In this document: in pieces, positions 35,611 to 45,796 of the stretch
Layout: each line of letters opens with the position of its first letter
How positions within the stretch are numbered: the stretch's first letter is position 1
NCBI RefSeq assembly: GCF_009870125.1
Contig: NC_046679.1
Location: 5,704,001 to 5,768,000, forward strand
Origin: Drosophila pseudoobscura
Lineage: Eukaryota > Arthropoda > Insecta > Diptera > Drosophilidae
Length of the DNA: 64,000 nucleotides
Direction: 5' to 3'
Translations under genes and position numbers: made by a program
Notes under the pieces: generated by a model
The model's database searches: none
The model's input: only the letters and a program-made list of their open reading frames with translations
Told to the model about the DNA's origin: nothing

Positions 35611-36109
35611 ATGGTGAATGAAGTACGTACCCAATGGTGCTAGAATATGTGCTAACATTTTCGAAAAGGACATAAAGAAAAGAATACAGACAAAAATTTA
35701 GCATGAAGAAAATTCTCGTTCTAACTTTATGCGAATGTATTGGAATGGACTTTGATAACATATCTGTAGGACAAACTGGTACAGTAGTGATTGGTATTGA
35801 GATGCAAACTAGTCTTTCACTTGTCAATATTGAAAAATCAGATAATTTGTCCTTAAATTCTTCTTGTATGTGTAGAAGAAACATTTTAGCCAGTTAACTA
35901 ATGTGATGCCATTATGGGATTATTAATAATAGATCTTTCTCAAGAGTTCACAGCTAGGCAAGATTATAAAAAAATACCATCTCAAAGCTATGTATGTATG
36001 TTTGTTCCTAATGGCCATAAATACAACATTTTCAATCATAAATGATATACAAATGTACACCGCAATCTTGAACAAGTAAGCACATATGTATAAGCTCAAT
36101 ACAATTTGG

Positions 36110-36144
36110 TATAAAAGGGATTTGCTCTGACAGCCCAATTCAGT
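36110..36144 (+). promoter_or_regulatory. TATA box and Inr of first GstD6/7-like gene
   Basis: TATAAAAG at 36110-36117 and TCAGT at 36140-36144 sit 30 bp apart, about 50 bp before the ATG at 36193. Confidence 0.8.
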
Positions 36145-36192
36145 TGAATTTCTTTCTCTCTCGAGTAAAACCGTACAATCGCGATTCCTAAT

Positions 36193-36834
36193 ATGGATCT
36201 CTACTACATGCCTAGCCCCGGGGCCAGTCGCGCTGTTATCATGACAGCCAAAGCTGTCGGCGTGGAATTCAACAAGAAAGTCGTCGTGAATGTCTTTGAG
36301 GGGGACCACTTGAAGCCGGACTTCGTGAAAATCAATCCACAGCACACCGTTCCCACCCTCGTAGACAACGGATTCGTCCTTTGGGAATCGCGTGCCATTC
36401 TCATTTACCTGGCTGAGAAGTACGGCAAGGATGACTCCCTCTACCCCAAGGATCCTCAAAAGCGTGCTGTAGTGAACCAGCGCCTGTTCTTCGATTTGGC
36501 CACCCTTTATGACGCCATTTCCAGCTACTACTACCCGGCCTTCAAAACTGGAACGTTCGGGCCCCCTGAGGCGTGGAAGAAGATCGAAAACGGATTTCAG
36601 TTGCTCAACACCTTCCTGGAGGATCAGGAATACGTGGCTGGCAGCCAGCTAACCATTGCGGACATTTCCATTCTGGCTACCATCTCCACGATCGAAGTGG
36701 TGGACTTCGACTTGAAGAAGTATCCGAATGTGGATAAGTGGTATGCAAACGCAAAGAAGGTGACCCCCGGCTGGGATGAGACCTCGCCAGGCCTCCAAAT
36801 TATGAAAGAATTACTTCAGCCAAAGAAGGCCTAA
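36193..36834 (+). CDS. Delta-class GST, GstD6/D7-like (copy 1)
   Basis: Single exon, 213 aa. The N-terminus [17 protein letters not shown] resembles melanogaster GstD6 and GstD7 (Asp-Leu-Tyr start, Ser-Arg instead of Cys-Arg). Residue 9, where most paralogs have the catalytic Ser, is Pro, with Ser at 8. The glutathione-site motif [14 protein letters not shown] and WESRAI remain. [20 protein letters not shown] is shared almost verbatim with the next gene (37778), so these two are the closest pair in the cluster. An AATAAA lies near 36873. Confidence 0.9.
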   Translation: MDLYYMPSPGASRAVIMTAKAVGVEFNKKVVVNVFEGDHLKPDFVKINPQHTVPTLVDNGFVLWESRAILIYLAEKYGKDDSLYPKDPQKRAVVNQRLFFDLATLYDAISSYYYPAFKTGTFGPPEAWKKIENGFQLLNTFLEDQEYVAGSQLTIADISILATISTIEVVDFDLKKYPNVDKWYANAKKVTPGWDETSPGLQIMKELLQPKKA

Positions 36835-37693
36835 GAAAAACTCTAATTGTTAGTTAGAATTGTGTTTGTATTTAATAAATAAATTAACTACTGTTTGTAG
36901 TTATCTAATAACCGTATTTTTCAATTGAACCTTGGGAGAATATGGATAAAGAATCCGTTTGGAATCTTGAGTATCTTTCAGAAAAGGAGCGACCATGAGA
37001 ATGGCGATAGTCTTGCTGTTTTCGCCCAAGCCACCTTGGGCGGAGTCTTAAAAAGATATCTTTCTAAATAGGACACACCTGAAACATACACATAAAATGT
37101 ATTGTATATTTGCCTCTACTGTGTTAAACAATTTTGATAAGAAAGTTGCAGAGTGTCAGCTCTCGGTCATTCAACCTTGGAGTGGCTAATAAACCAATTC
37201 GATAACAACAACATTGTTCACTTATACAATTTGGTTGCAAATTTCCGCAAATATACCATGTTTATACATCAATGACCAACAAATTTCCACAGCAATCTCA
37301 AACAAGTATATATATGTAGATCAATTTGTCAGTTTTTCGGTACATATTTATACTCGTTTTTGATGACGTTTGAGACCCCATAGTGTACAGATATCAATTT
37401 TATTGCAATCAATACTAGAGACGTCATATTTACGTAGCTCCTTCCGTGCTATACAACCCTGGAAAAGTTTGCCAGCTTATTACTAATCTGAAGTACGATT
37501 ATTCTAATATTCCACTGGTAATATGAATGAATGTCACATCAAAATGTATATTGCCAAATGAACTCAAAAATGTTTATATGTACCAAATGTATTTGATAAT
37601 GAATTAAAATCTCAATTGTGATTTCAAACAATGACCATCATTTTTTGCTAAAAGTCAAAACAAAAAACGTAGATAATTTCAGATGGGTTTCGC

Positions 37694-37700
37694 TATATAA
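37694..37700 (+). promoter_or_regulatory. TATA box of second GstD6/7-like gene
   Basis: TATATAA, 84 bp before the ATG, with CACATTAGTT-type initiator sequence about 26-30 bp downstream. The spacer 36900-37690 otherwise shows nothing I can support. Confidence 0.6.
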
Positions 37701-37777
37701 CTGAGGGCTGCGGCGGTTTTCACATTAGTTCACTTTCAGTCAGTACCAAAAAAGGTAGTTTATTCGCGAGCATCAAC

Positions 37778-38425
37778 ATGGACCTCTACTACTTGCCTAG
37801 TCCCGGACCCAGTCGGGCCGTTCTCATGACAGCCAAGGCTGTGGGTGTGTCCTTGAACAAAAAGCTTCTGAACATCAAATTGGGAGAGAACCTGACGCCG
37901 GAGTTCTTGAAAATAAACCCACAGCACACTATACCCACACTCGTTGACAACGGCTTCGTCCTTTGGGAGTCGCGTGCCATCCTCATTTATCTGGTTGAGC
38001 AGTACGGCAAGGATGACTCCCTCTACCCCAAGGATCCACAAAAGCAGGCTTTGATCAACCAGCGACTCTATTTCGATATGAACACCATGTACGACGCCTT
38101 TGCCAGCTACTACTACCCCATTTTCCGAACTGGCAATTACGGCGACGCTGCAGCTTGGGCGAAAGTGGAAAATGCTTTCACGCTTCTCAACACCTTCCTG
38201 GAGGGTCAGGAATATGTGGCTGGAAGCCAGCTAACCATTGCGGACATTTCCATTCTGGCTACCATCTCCACGATCGAACTGGTGGACTTCGATCTAAAGA
38301 AGTATCCGAATGTGGCCAGGTGGTACGCAAACGCGAAGAAGGTGACTCCGGGCTGGGAGGAAACCGTGGAAGGCTTATACTCAAGGAAACACATCTTTGA
38401 TGAAAAGAAACCGGAATTCAAGTAA
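37778..38425 (+). CDS. Delta-class GST, GstD6/D7-like (copy 2)
   Basis: Single exon, 215 aa, a tandem sister of the gene at 36193. It begins [17 protein letters not shown], again with Ser at 8 and Pro at 9. [14 protein letters not shown] and WESRAI complete the glutathione site. It differs from copy 1 in the helix preceding the tail ([16 protein letters not shown]). Both ORFs are intact, so both are probably expressed. AATAAA occurs at about 38470. Confidence 0.9.
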   Translation: MDLYYLPSPGPSRAVLMTAKAVGVSLNKKLLNIKLGENLTPEFLKINPQHTIPTLVDNGFVLWESRAILIYLVEQYGKDDSLYPKDPQKQALINQRLYFDMNTMYDAFASYYYPIFRTGNYGDAAAWAKVENAFTLLNTFLEGQEYVAGSQLTIADISILATISTIELVDFDLKKYPNVARWYANAKKVTPGWEETVEGLYSRKHIFDEKKPEFK

Positions 38426-39725
38426 AATGATAAACTTTTCTTATGCTTTTAGATTATTTTATTTGTATTAAATAAATTAAAAAATTAGAAAATGTGAAAC
38501 GAAATATTTTAACTATATATTTTCACATCTTAACATTCTTGATTAGGTTAGATCTCAACAAATATTTACCAGTGACTCGAGCAAAATGGGGTTGCTTCCA
38601 GGCCCCTAGTTTGTATTGAAGGTTTTACCTAATTTAAACTATTTTTGGACACTAATCGATATAAAGCCAACGGTACGACATGATATGAAGCCAGTACTAA
38701 TTTTGATTACTCATGCTCTCCATATGTTCCTATCGGTTTCTATGATTCTGACGTCAGGTTGTGAAATAATATTCCTCCTTCTCCCCTTCTGCTTACTATT
38801 ATTTTTGTATACTTTAAATGTACTCGTAATTATACTTGGAGAGGGTACGAGAATGTACTACGTTCATACCTGGTCATTAGCCGAGGACCTATAATTATGC
38901 ACAATCATTATAATCGCCCTTCTGGAATGGGAATCCTCTTTTGTTAATCGCATACCATATAAATGGTGGCAAAGATAGCATAACGAATCCTTGGATCACT
39001 AGAAAAAGGGGCCCCCCGAACTTTGAAAACATTTAGGAGTAAAAAAACTCTCATTTATGGGATACGTTGAGATAGGAGACAGTAAAGACGCGATCAAATC
39101 TGTTTTTGCTCAACTCGCTCAAGCAGAGACCGATTACAGTTTTTCACTCAGCATTTTGTCACGAGCGAACGAAAAAAGTGTCTTTAGCTTTAGATCTTCT
39201 AGGTTTGGTGCCTATAGCAACGATCACTTGCTTCACTATTGGCCCTTATATTTAATTGAATTAATTGAATAATAGGTATAACCTCCATTATCATCACATT
39301 TCTTCTTGATCATATCTGTTCAGTTTCCAGAAAATTTGCGAATATATAAAAATATAAATATCACAATACAATAACCCAATAGACGCGGAAAACATAAATA
39401 AATAAACATAAACACAAAAAAAATCTAAAAACTAAAAACACTTTACTCAAACAGTTTTTGGTTCTGCTCATCTACTGATCGTAGAGACACGATCGTGTGT
39501 CGGCTCAACCGAAAACACAAGCGAAGAGAGCAAAAGTGTTCTGCTCAGTGAGAGACCGTGTATGCGTGGTCTTTTTCTGTTTCGTCAGTGACCAGACAGC
39601 AAAGGGGAAAAATGGTATATGGTATATACATATGTACATACATAGATACCGTACATTAAAATAAGCTGGAGGCATAACCGAAGACAGAAATCGCAAAGAA
39701 AACGAAAAGAGTCTCTGCGTTTGGC
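38426..39725. other. Intergenic, GstD6/7-like copy 2 to GstD8
   Basis: No gene is supported. A perfect CRE-type palindrome TGACGTCA lies at 38749-38756. A-rich DNA dominates 39340-39450. Frames at 39057 and elsewhere are short and unlike proteins. Confidence 0.5.
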
Positions 39726-39741
39726 TCATGATGACGTCGCG
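39726..39741 (+). promoter_or_regulatory. Antioxidant response element-like site upstream of GstD8
   Basis: TCATGATGACGTCGCG matches TMAnnRTGAYnnnGCR without mismatch, although the A/T-rich tail of the extended consensus is missing. The same bases include a CRE half-palindrome TGACGTC, so a bZIP of another type could use it. It lies about 290 bp upstream of the GstD8 transcription start. Confidence 0.5.
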
Positions 39742-40000
39742 GTAGCCGAACGCTACACCCGAAGTCCCTGGGACCAAGTTCAGTTAATATTTAATAAAAA
39801 TTAAATTATTTAAAAACAAATGTCCGAGCTAGTACTTGTAAACTACAATGAGGCAGGAATAAATTATCTATCCATTAGCCACTTAATGTCCATACCAAAG
39901 CAAATACTTAATTGCAATCAAATGTTATCATCCCAACGTATAAAATGTGGCAAGTGCGAGTATGCCGATCGATATGATTTCGGGTGGCTCGGACCTTAGC

Positions 40001-40035
40001 TATAAAAGCTTGTCGTTTGATTTTAAACGTTCAGT
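40001..40035 (+). promoter_or_regulatory. GstD8: TATA box and Inr of GstD8
   Basis: TATAAAAG at 40001-40008 and TCAGT at 40031-40035 are 30 bp apart, giving a leader of about 48 bp. Confidence 0.8.
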
Positions 40036-40080
40036 AGCAGAACAGTTTCTGGAGGTCACACAAGCGGCACATTCTTCATC

Positions 40081-40722
40081 ATGGATTTCTACTACCACCC
40101 GGGCTCGGCCCCTTGTCGTTCCGTCATGATGACGGCCAAGGCGCTGGGAGTTGACCTTAACCTGAAGTTTGTCAATGTGCTGGAGGGGGAGCAGCTAAAG
40201 CCGGAGTTTGTACAGCTGAACCCCCAGCACACAATTCCCACCCTCGTGGACAATGGATTCATAATTTGGGAGTCGCGTGCCATCATGATTTACCTGGTGG
40301 AGAAGTACGGCAAGGACGACGACTCCCTCTATCCCGCAGATCCCCAGAAGCGGGCTGTGATCAACCAACGCCTCTACTTCGACATGGGCAGCATGTTCGA
40401 AAGCTTCTATCAGGCTATCTTTCCGCAGATACGTTACAAAACGCCAGCAAATCCAGAGGCAATGCTGAAAGTGGATAAGGCCTTTGGGCTGTTGAACACC
40501 TTCCTGGAGGAGGATGATTTTGTTGCTGGAGCTAGCCTGACTGTCGCCGACATCGCCATTCTGTCCTCTGTGTCGACATTCGAGGTGGTTGACTATGACA
40601 TCAGCCAATATCCGAATGTGGCCAAGTGGTACGAGAAGGCCAAGGAGGTGACCCCAGGCTGGGAGGAAAACTGGGAGGGTGTAGTGCTGCTCAAAAAGTT
40701 CATGCAGTCCAATCGCCAGTAA
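40081..40722 (+). CDS. GstD8: Delta-class glutathione S-transferase D8
   Basis: Single exon, 213 aa. [14 protein letters not shown] has the canonical Ser9. [10 protein letters not shown] and [14 protein letters not shown] match melanogaster GstD8 and separate it from the other plus-strand paralogs. Relative to the other genes here it has one extra Asp in the [11 protein letters not shown] loop, where the DNA reads GACGACGAC. It is the last intronless GstD gene of the array and has its own TATA/Inr promoter and upstream ARE-like site. Confidence 0.92.
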   Translation: MDFYYHPGSAPCRSVMMTAKALGVDLNLKFVNVLEGEQLKPEFVQLNPQHTIPTLVDNGFIIWESRAIMIYLVEKYGKDDDSLYPADPQKRAVINQRLYFDMGSMFESFYQAIFPQIRYKTPANPEAMLKVDKAFGLLNTFLEEDDFVAGASLTVADIAILSSVSTFEVVDYDISQYPNVAKWYEKAKEVTPGWEENWEGVVLLKKFMQSNRQ

Positions 40723-40966
40723 GAGTGATGTGCAGAAATGATCATACTATCAAATATACTTACATATACTCTGACATACTCGTTATAATTATTTCCGCTT
40801 TTGTAATACAATTATATATATGTAATTACGTATGTAATGGGTTGGGATAGGTCGGGATATTTGACCTTTCAAGAGCGTAGTATTTGGATATTGAACGTTA
40901 TTGAACCTTCTGAACTCTCTAAACGTTCTCTAAAAAACTCTCGATGCAATCAGTATGGTTCCCCAC

Positions 40967-41166
40967 GACAAAGAGAGCACACCGAAAGTTTCAGTGTGAT
41001 ATCACAGGTCTGGATACAACATTTTGATGCTCTAGCTCTTTAAGAACTAGACGTCAAACAAGACGGTCGGACGGATACACAGACAAGGCTAAATCGACTC
41101 GGCTATTGATTCTGATCAAGAATATATATCCTCTATGGGGTCGGAAACGTGTCCTTCTAGAAGTTA
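40967..41166 (+). mobile_element. DINE-1-like right-part fragment
   Basis: It matches the right part of the element at 27122: GATATCACAGGTCTGGATAC, GCTCTAGCTCTTTA, a short GACGG/GACAGAC tract, AATCGACTCGGCTATTGAT, ATCAAGAATATATATCCTCT and GGGGTCGGAAACG. The left part and the terminal hairpin are missing. The rest of 40723-41833 shows no gene I can support. Confidence 0.75.
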
Positions 41167-41833
41167 GAAGAAGAGCGACAAAATTTTATAGCCAGACTTT
41201 TGTGAGCACACTGTTAGAAGTGTTACAATCACATTTTAGCGAAATTCTCATTACTTTCTAAGCTCTCCAGATGGGGTTCCACCATTACTTGCCACTCTAA
41301 GCGCAATCCATCTAATTGACATTGATCAGAAAAGTGAGATTGTACACTTGTTAGTAGCTATGGGAATTCCAGTTGCCGGGCACGACTTTTCCACATTGCA
41401 ATCGCAATAAAGTTGAATGCACGCGATGATTATCCCCTCCCATAAATATCCCCGTCTCTACAGTCCCCGGACCGTGCTGGGGCTGGGCCATTGACCGACT
41501 GTTCGACGATTAGAACATTCGCAAGTTTAGTTAAGTAACAAACGTGCACCTTGTGGCATTGAACACACACACACAGTTACATATGCCAGCGGTTCACATA
41601 CTTTACAATGCTCACTGTGCCATAAAACCTGTGAGAGGGCTGCGTGATAAGTTTGCGCTGGAGCCCAGGTCAGGGGGAAGGCAAATGATGGAATGATCGC
41701 CCCCAGTGACAATTAAAAGTAAAATGGTTTTTTGATGACCACATTAAAAGTACATTTTTCATTTCATTTAATTAACGAGCGAACAATAAATCTAAAACCC
41801 TCCAGCCCTTCCAGCTTTTACGTTGCATTCCGC

Positions 41834-42759
41834 CTAGCTGGACTCGGGCTCCACAAGCTTCTGCAGTTGCCGATACTTGCGGATGGCATTCCGCACGAAT
41901 TCTGTGGCACGTCGCACCCGCTCCGGAGTCATCTCATCGGCCAGCATGCGACCCACATCCTGGGCTCCGCCCGTGCGCAGGATATCCACTGCCTTGGCGG
42001 GTATATCACAGATGGGCGTCATCCGGCACAGAGCATTGGTGATGGCGCTTCCGAAGAGTATAATTCCGACGGCGGAGAGCACCACAGCGGCGATGCGGAA
42101 CAGCGTGGACATCAGGATGGTCGGCAGCAGCTTGGAGGCAAAGGCTATCAGAGGATTGTTCGAAGAGGATGACTCTGGGGCAGGTGCCACCACAGCGGTG
42201 GTGTCTGCTTGGCCAGCGGCATTTGCGGGCACCAGGAAACCCTCATAGCCGGTCTGCACCACAATGGGACCCGGATAGGGATAGAGCCCAGGCGCTCCAG
42301 CGGATATCGGAGCTGGGTAGCTGCCTCCAAAGGGAGCATACGCAGCGGCTCCGTACTGGCTGAGATACTGCTGGAATGCCTCCGGTGTGATGAGTCCGCC
42401 TGCATAGATGGTTGTGGGGTCGATTGAGCTGGCACTGGCTTCATTGTCGGGCTGCAAGCAAAATGGGGAGGATCATCATTTAGTCCAAGTCAAACTCAGG
42501 GGCTTAGAGAACTTACCGGCGATGGTTCAGAAGACTCTGAAACCTGTGGGCTTGTCTCATTGCTTTTGGTGTTGCTGTTGGGAAGAGGAATCTCCCCTTG
42601 TATGGGCCTCCCCTCGGGCAGCTTGTCACTCTCGTCGATGGTATTTGGTGTGGCTGCCGGGGGTGTCGCGTCCAGTGCTGGCACGCTGAGTGCTCCTCGA
42701 ATCATTAGCAGCAGGAGCAACACCGAATGGTTTGGGCATTGTATGCGTAACATTTTCAT
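41834..42759 (-). CDS. Unrecognised secreted or membrane protein
   Basis: CDS complement(join(41834..42451, 42517..42759)), 286 aa, with a 65-bp intron (GTAAGT...TTGCAG, phase 0). I do not recognise the family. Residues 1-24 form a signal peptide (MKMLRIQC..., Leu-rich core). A Pro/Ser/Asn/Thr-rich region follows to about residue 80, then an Ala/Gly/Tyr/Pro-rich stretch (YPYPGP, YGAAAYAPFGGSYP) as in cuticle-associated proteins. Near residues 185-215 is a strongly hydrophobic segment (TLFRIAAVVLSAVGIILFG), followed by two Cys (NALCRMTPICD) and a charged helical tail. It could be single-pass or secreted with a hydrophobic patch. The annotated start is the ATG at 42759, with a second in-frame Met two codons later. 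Confidence 0.8.
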
Positions 42760-42778
42760 CACTTGGTCTTCGGCTATC

Positions 42779-42816
42779 GACTGATCCTGCTGCGTGTCCT
42801 GGCTGGGCTCTTTATA
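42779..42816 (-). promoter_or_regulatory. TATA box and Inr of the unrecognised minus-strand gene
   Basis: On the minus strand TATAAAG lies at 42816-42810 and the initiator TCAGTC at 42784-42779, about 33 bp apart. The leader to the ATG is about 22 bp. Confidence 0.75.
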
Positions 42817-44365
42817 GGCTCGCTTTCGTTGAGACCATCTGAGGCCTTTTTTCTTACATTATTTTGCAATTTATGTCACATTTTCCGGGAATTTAATTCC
42901 AGCCTAATGTCCCTTTTCCAGAATCCTCTCAAATGAGGCATTGTTTCATTTACCTGTCGGCTCAATACAGGTAGATGATCCAGCGGCCCTGAGATTCCGG
43001 GGTAATCCTTACAGTGGTGGCCATAATTACCGACCATGTCCTTCAACGGCCCTCACAAGAAACCAGCACGCGATGAGGACGTGACTGAGTATGTATCTTC
43101 GTTGTAAAACCCTAAAATTTCAAGTGATGCCAATCAAACACTGTCCATTCGAGTGGCTCCCCACCTCCCAGGCCGAGACCCGCTATAAGGTGCATTGAAT
43201 TGGAAACTTTGTTAGCAATCAATAAAAAATAAACGAAACATAGCTTGGGAAAAATTATGTAGTCGTATAATTTTAGACACGAACGGGAATATTTTGACCG
43301 AGTTTCGGCACCAGCACGCCCCCCGCTCACGCCCACCGCTCACGGACACAGCGGACAGGTGAACACACATAAGGAGAGGCCCATGGAAGGGCCAGGACGG
43401 GGGTGGTCGTCCCTGGCAACGTTCGCTATGAAAACTAAACGAAAAAAAAAGCCTCTCAAAGACAACATTTTCTGTAAATTAAAGGCGACAGACGGCGGAT
43501 ACATCAACGGACAGAGACGTCGGCAAGTTGGCGACAGCCGAGATAGAGCGCGAGATTGCAAACACTAGCTTCCAACACGGACATTAGCAGCATCAGCTGC
43601 AGCCAGGACAGCTCCAGAACCAGAACCAGAGCCAGAAACCAACGAGGAGCCGCTGGCAAAGCTGTGGGGCACAGACAGTAGAGCTACGCACTTCGCCACA
43701 CGACACTCGACGGCACACTGGCACACTGGGGAACTGCATAGACATCGACACGGTAGCCGCGGTGCAGCACAAGCTAGTGCACAAGATTGTGTGAGTAGAC
43801 CGAGACCGGGAGATACTCCCCACCTGCCCCACGGCAAACACCTTCGGTGCATGTTCCATAATGAATAAATAAGTGAGTGCAATTAAAAGACGCGAAGTTT
43901 GCCCTCGAAGGAGCTACGAATGCTGGCATACCCTCTGTAACGTCATTTCCGGAACAGATTTGTCTTTTATTTTGTATTTTTTATAGTTTTACATCCCTCT
44001 CAGTGGCTTTAGTGGCGCCGCTACAGCGGTCATTTATAGAACTTACTTTGAGAGAAGTGCACTCAAAAGATCGCTGCTGTGAAACTCGTAAGATCAGTCC
44101 GCATAGCAGCCAAAGTGTTCGATCATTTTGATTGATTTTAAATTAATTTGGCATGCCTCAAGACATCCCTCAGTTAACTTTAATAAAAAATACATGTACA
44201 AAATCGATGCATTGATTTTTTACCGTTGTCCAGCCCCAGTGTCGGGCCTGGTCAAGTGGTCAATGGGTAGCGTGTTGGCATTTCAGTTTTGGCCAATGAC
44301 CAATGAGCGACACGAAGCGTATTGTAACCGAATTCGTTTATTGTTTACTGCTCAGCGGTGGAAAA
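42817..44365. other. Intergenic, upstream of GstD11
   Basis: No coding exon is supported. The interval 43560-43800 is GC-rich with AG/CA-rich stretches and possible donors (ATTGTGTGAGTAG near 43790), so it might hold an untranslated first exon of a plus-strand gene. I see no initiator or TATA that settles this. Confidence 0.4.
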
Positions 44366-45146
44366 ATGTCACCACCCGTGCTGTACTACCTGCCACCCAG
44401 TCCGCCCTGCCGCAGCATTCTCTTGTTGGCCAAAATGCTTGGCCTGGACTTTGAGCTGAAGATCGTCAACATACTGGAGGGGGAGCAGCTGAAGCCGGAC
44501 TTTGTGGCATTGAATCCCCAACACTGTATACCAACCATGAACGATGAGGGCCTGGTCCTCTGGGAAAGGTGAGTTTATACTTATAGCCTTGTACCTTCCA
44601 ATTACGATAACGTATTGGCCTTGCAGTCGTGCCATTCTTTCGTACCTGGTTGCAGCCTACGGGAAAAGCGATGAACTCTATCCCACGGACATTCGTGTCC
44701 GTGCCCTGGTCGATCAACGGCTCCAGTTCGATCTGGGCACACTCTACATGCGCCTCACGGACTACTATGTGAGTATACATACATATATCATCCTGTCGAG
44801 GAGTAATATTCGCCTTTTCTAGTTCCCCACAATGTTCATTGGAGCACCGCTGGATGAGGGGAAACGGGCCAAGCTATCAGAGGCTGTGGGCTGGCTCAAC
44901 ACCATTCTAGAGGGCCGACAATTCGCCGCCGCCGAACACTTCACCATTGCCGATCTGACGCTGCTCGTGACCATCTCCCAGCTGGAGGCCTTCGACTTCG
45001 AACTGAGGCCCTATAAGCACATCAGGCAATGGCTCGAACGCTGCAAGGATCACATGGCGCCCTACGACTACGAGGAGCTGAATGGCAGCAAGGCAGTCTT
45101 AATGGGCGACATGTTCAAGGCCAAGATCAATCAGGGAGGAGCCTAA
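44366..45146 (+). CDS. GstD11: Delta-class glutathione S-transferase D11
   Basis: CDS join(44366..44568, 44627..44768, 44823..45146), 222 aa, with two short introns (58 and 54 bp). It is the diverged intron-containing member of the cluster. It begins MSPPVLYYLPPSPPCRSILL, with Ser12 aligned to the catalytic Ser, then NPQHCIPTMNDEGL and WESRAI, the Ser codon being split by intron 1. The C-terminal domain (RQFAAAEHFTIADLTLLV) is GST-like but lacks the VTPGWEENW motif of the array genes. An in-frame upstream ATG at 44303 would add 21 residues. Both starts are open, and the downstream one has the better context. It matches melanogaster CG17639 as I recall it. Confidence 0.88.
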
Positions 45147-45796
45147 TATTTGTAGATTCAAGATCAAAATCGTACTATATTAATGTCGTACTCATAGTTG
45201 TTGTATTCAATAAACGTTATGCTCTATGCACTGTTCAGAATGGTTTTACATCAAGTAAGGATCCAAATCTTCGATAAAAATAGTTTAAACAGTAACGGAA
45301 AACTTTCATCCCCATTCCCGCCACAAAAAATTAATGTCTTTTATATCGGCCTTAACTTTAATTGATTTTGTCAAATTTTAGTTGAATTTCCAGCTACAAT
45401 TTGGACAGCAATCCCACGGTGGCTGCAGTGGCTAGTAGCTACCCACAAAACAAAAAAATTACGACACACATTTTAAAAATACCTTGACCAAAACAAGGAC
45501 CATCGGTGCTCGACATGGCCGCAGGCAAATGTGGGGACGTGTGTGTTTGAGTGGGGACCAGCATCAGAAACTAATCAACGGACTTTGATGGCGACACCCG
45601 AGAACCGAGACCTGCAGACAAAGGCAGCATAAAAACCTCAAATGAAATTTAATGGCACGGCAAGGAGAAGGAGCACAGTTGGCTATTTTTAAAACCCCAC
45701 AGCGACAGCCGAGCATCCTCAGCAGCACCGGCAGCCTGGTAGAACGGAAGGCCAACGAATGCTGGCTTCACAGTTTCAATTTGACCGCCGCTGAAT
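45147..45796. other. Intergenic and leader of the CUB gene
   Basis: The GstD11 3' end includes AATAAA near 45210. The C/A-rich DNA from 45480 on is probably the promoter and leader of the gene starting at 45797. No single core motif is convincing. Confidence 0.5.
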
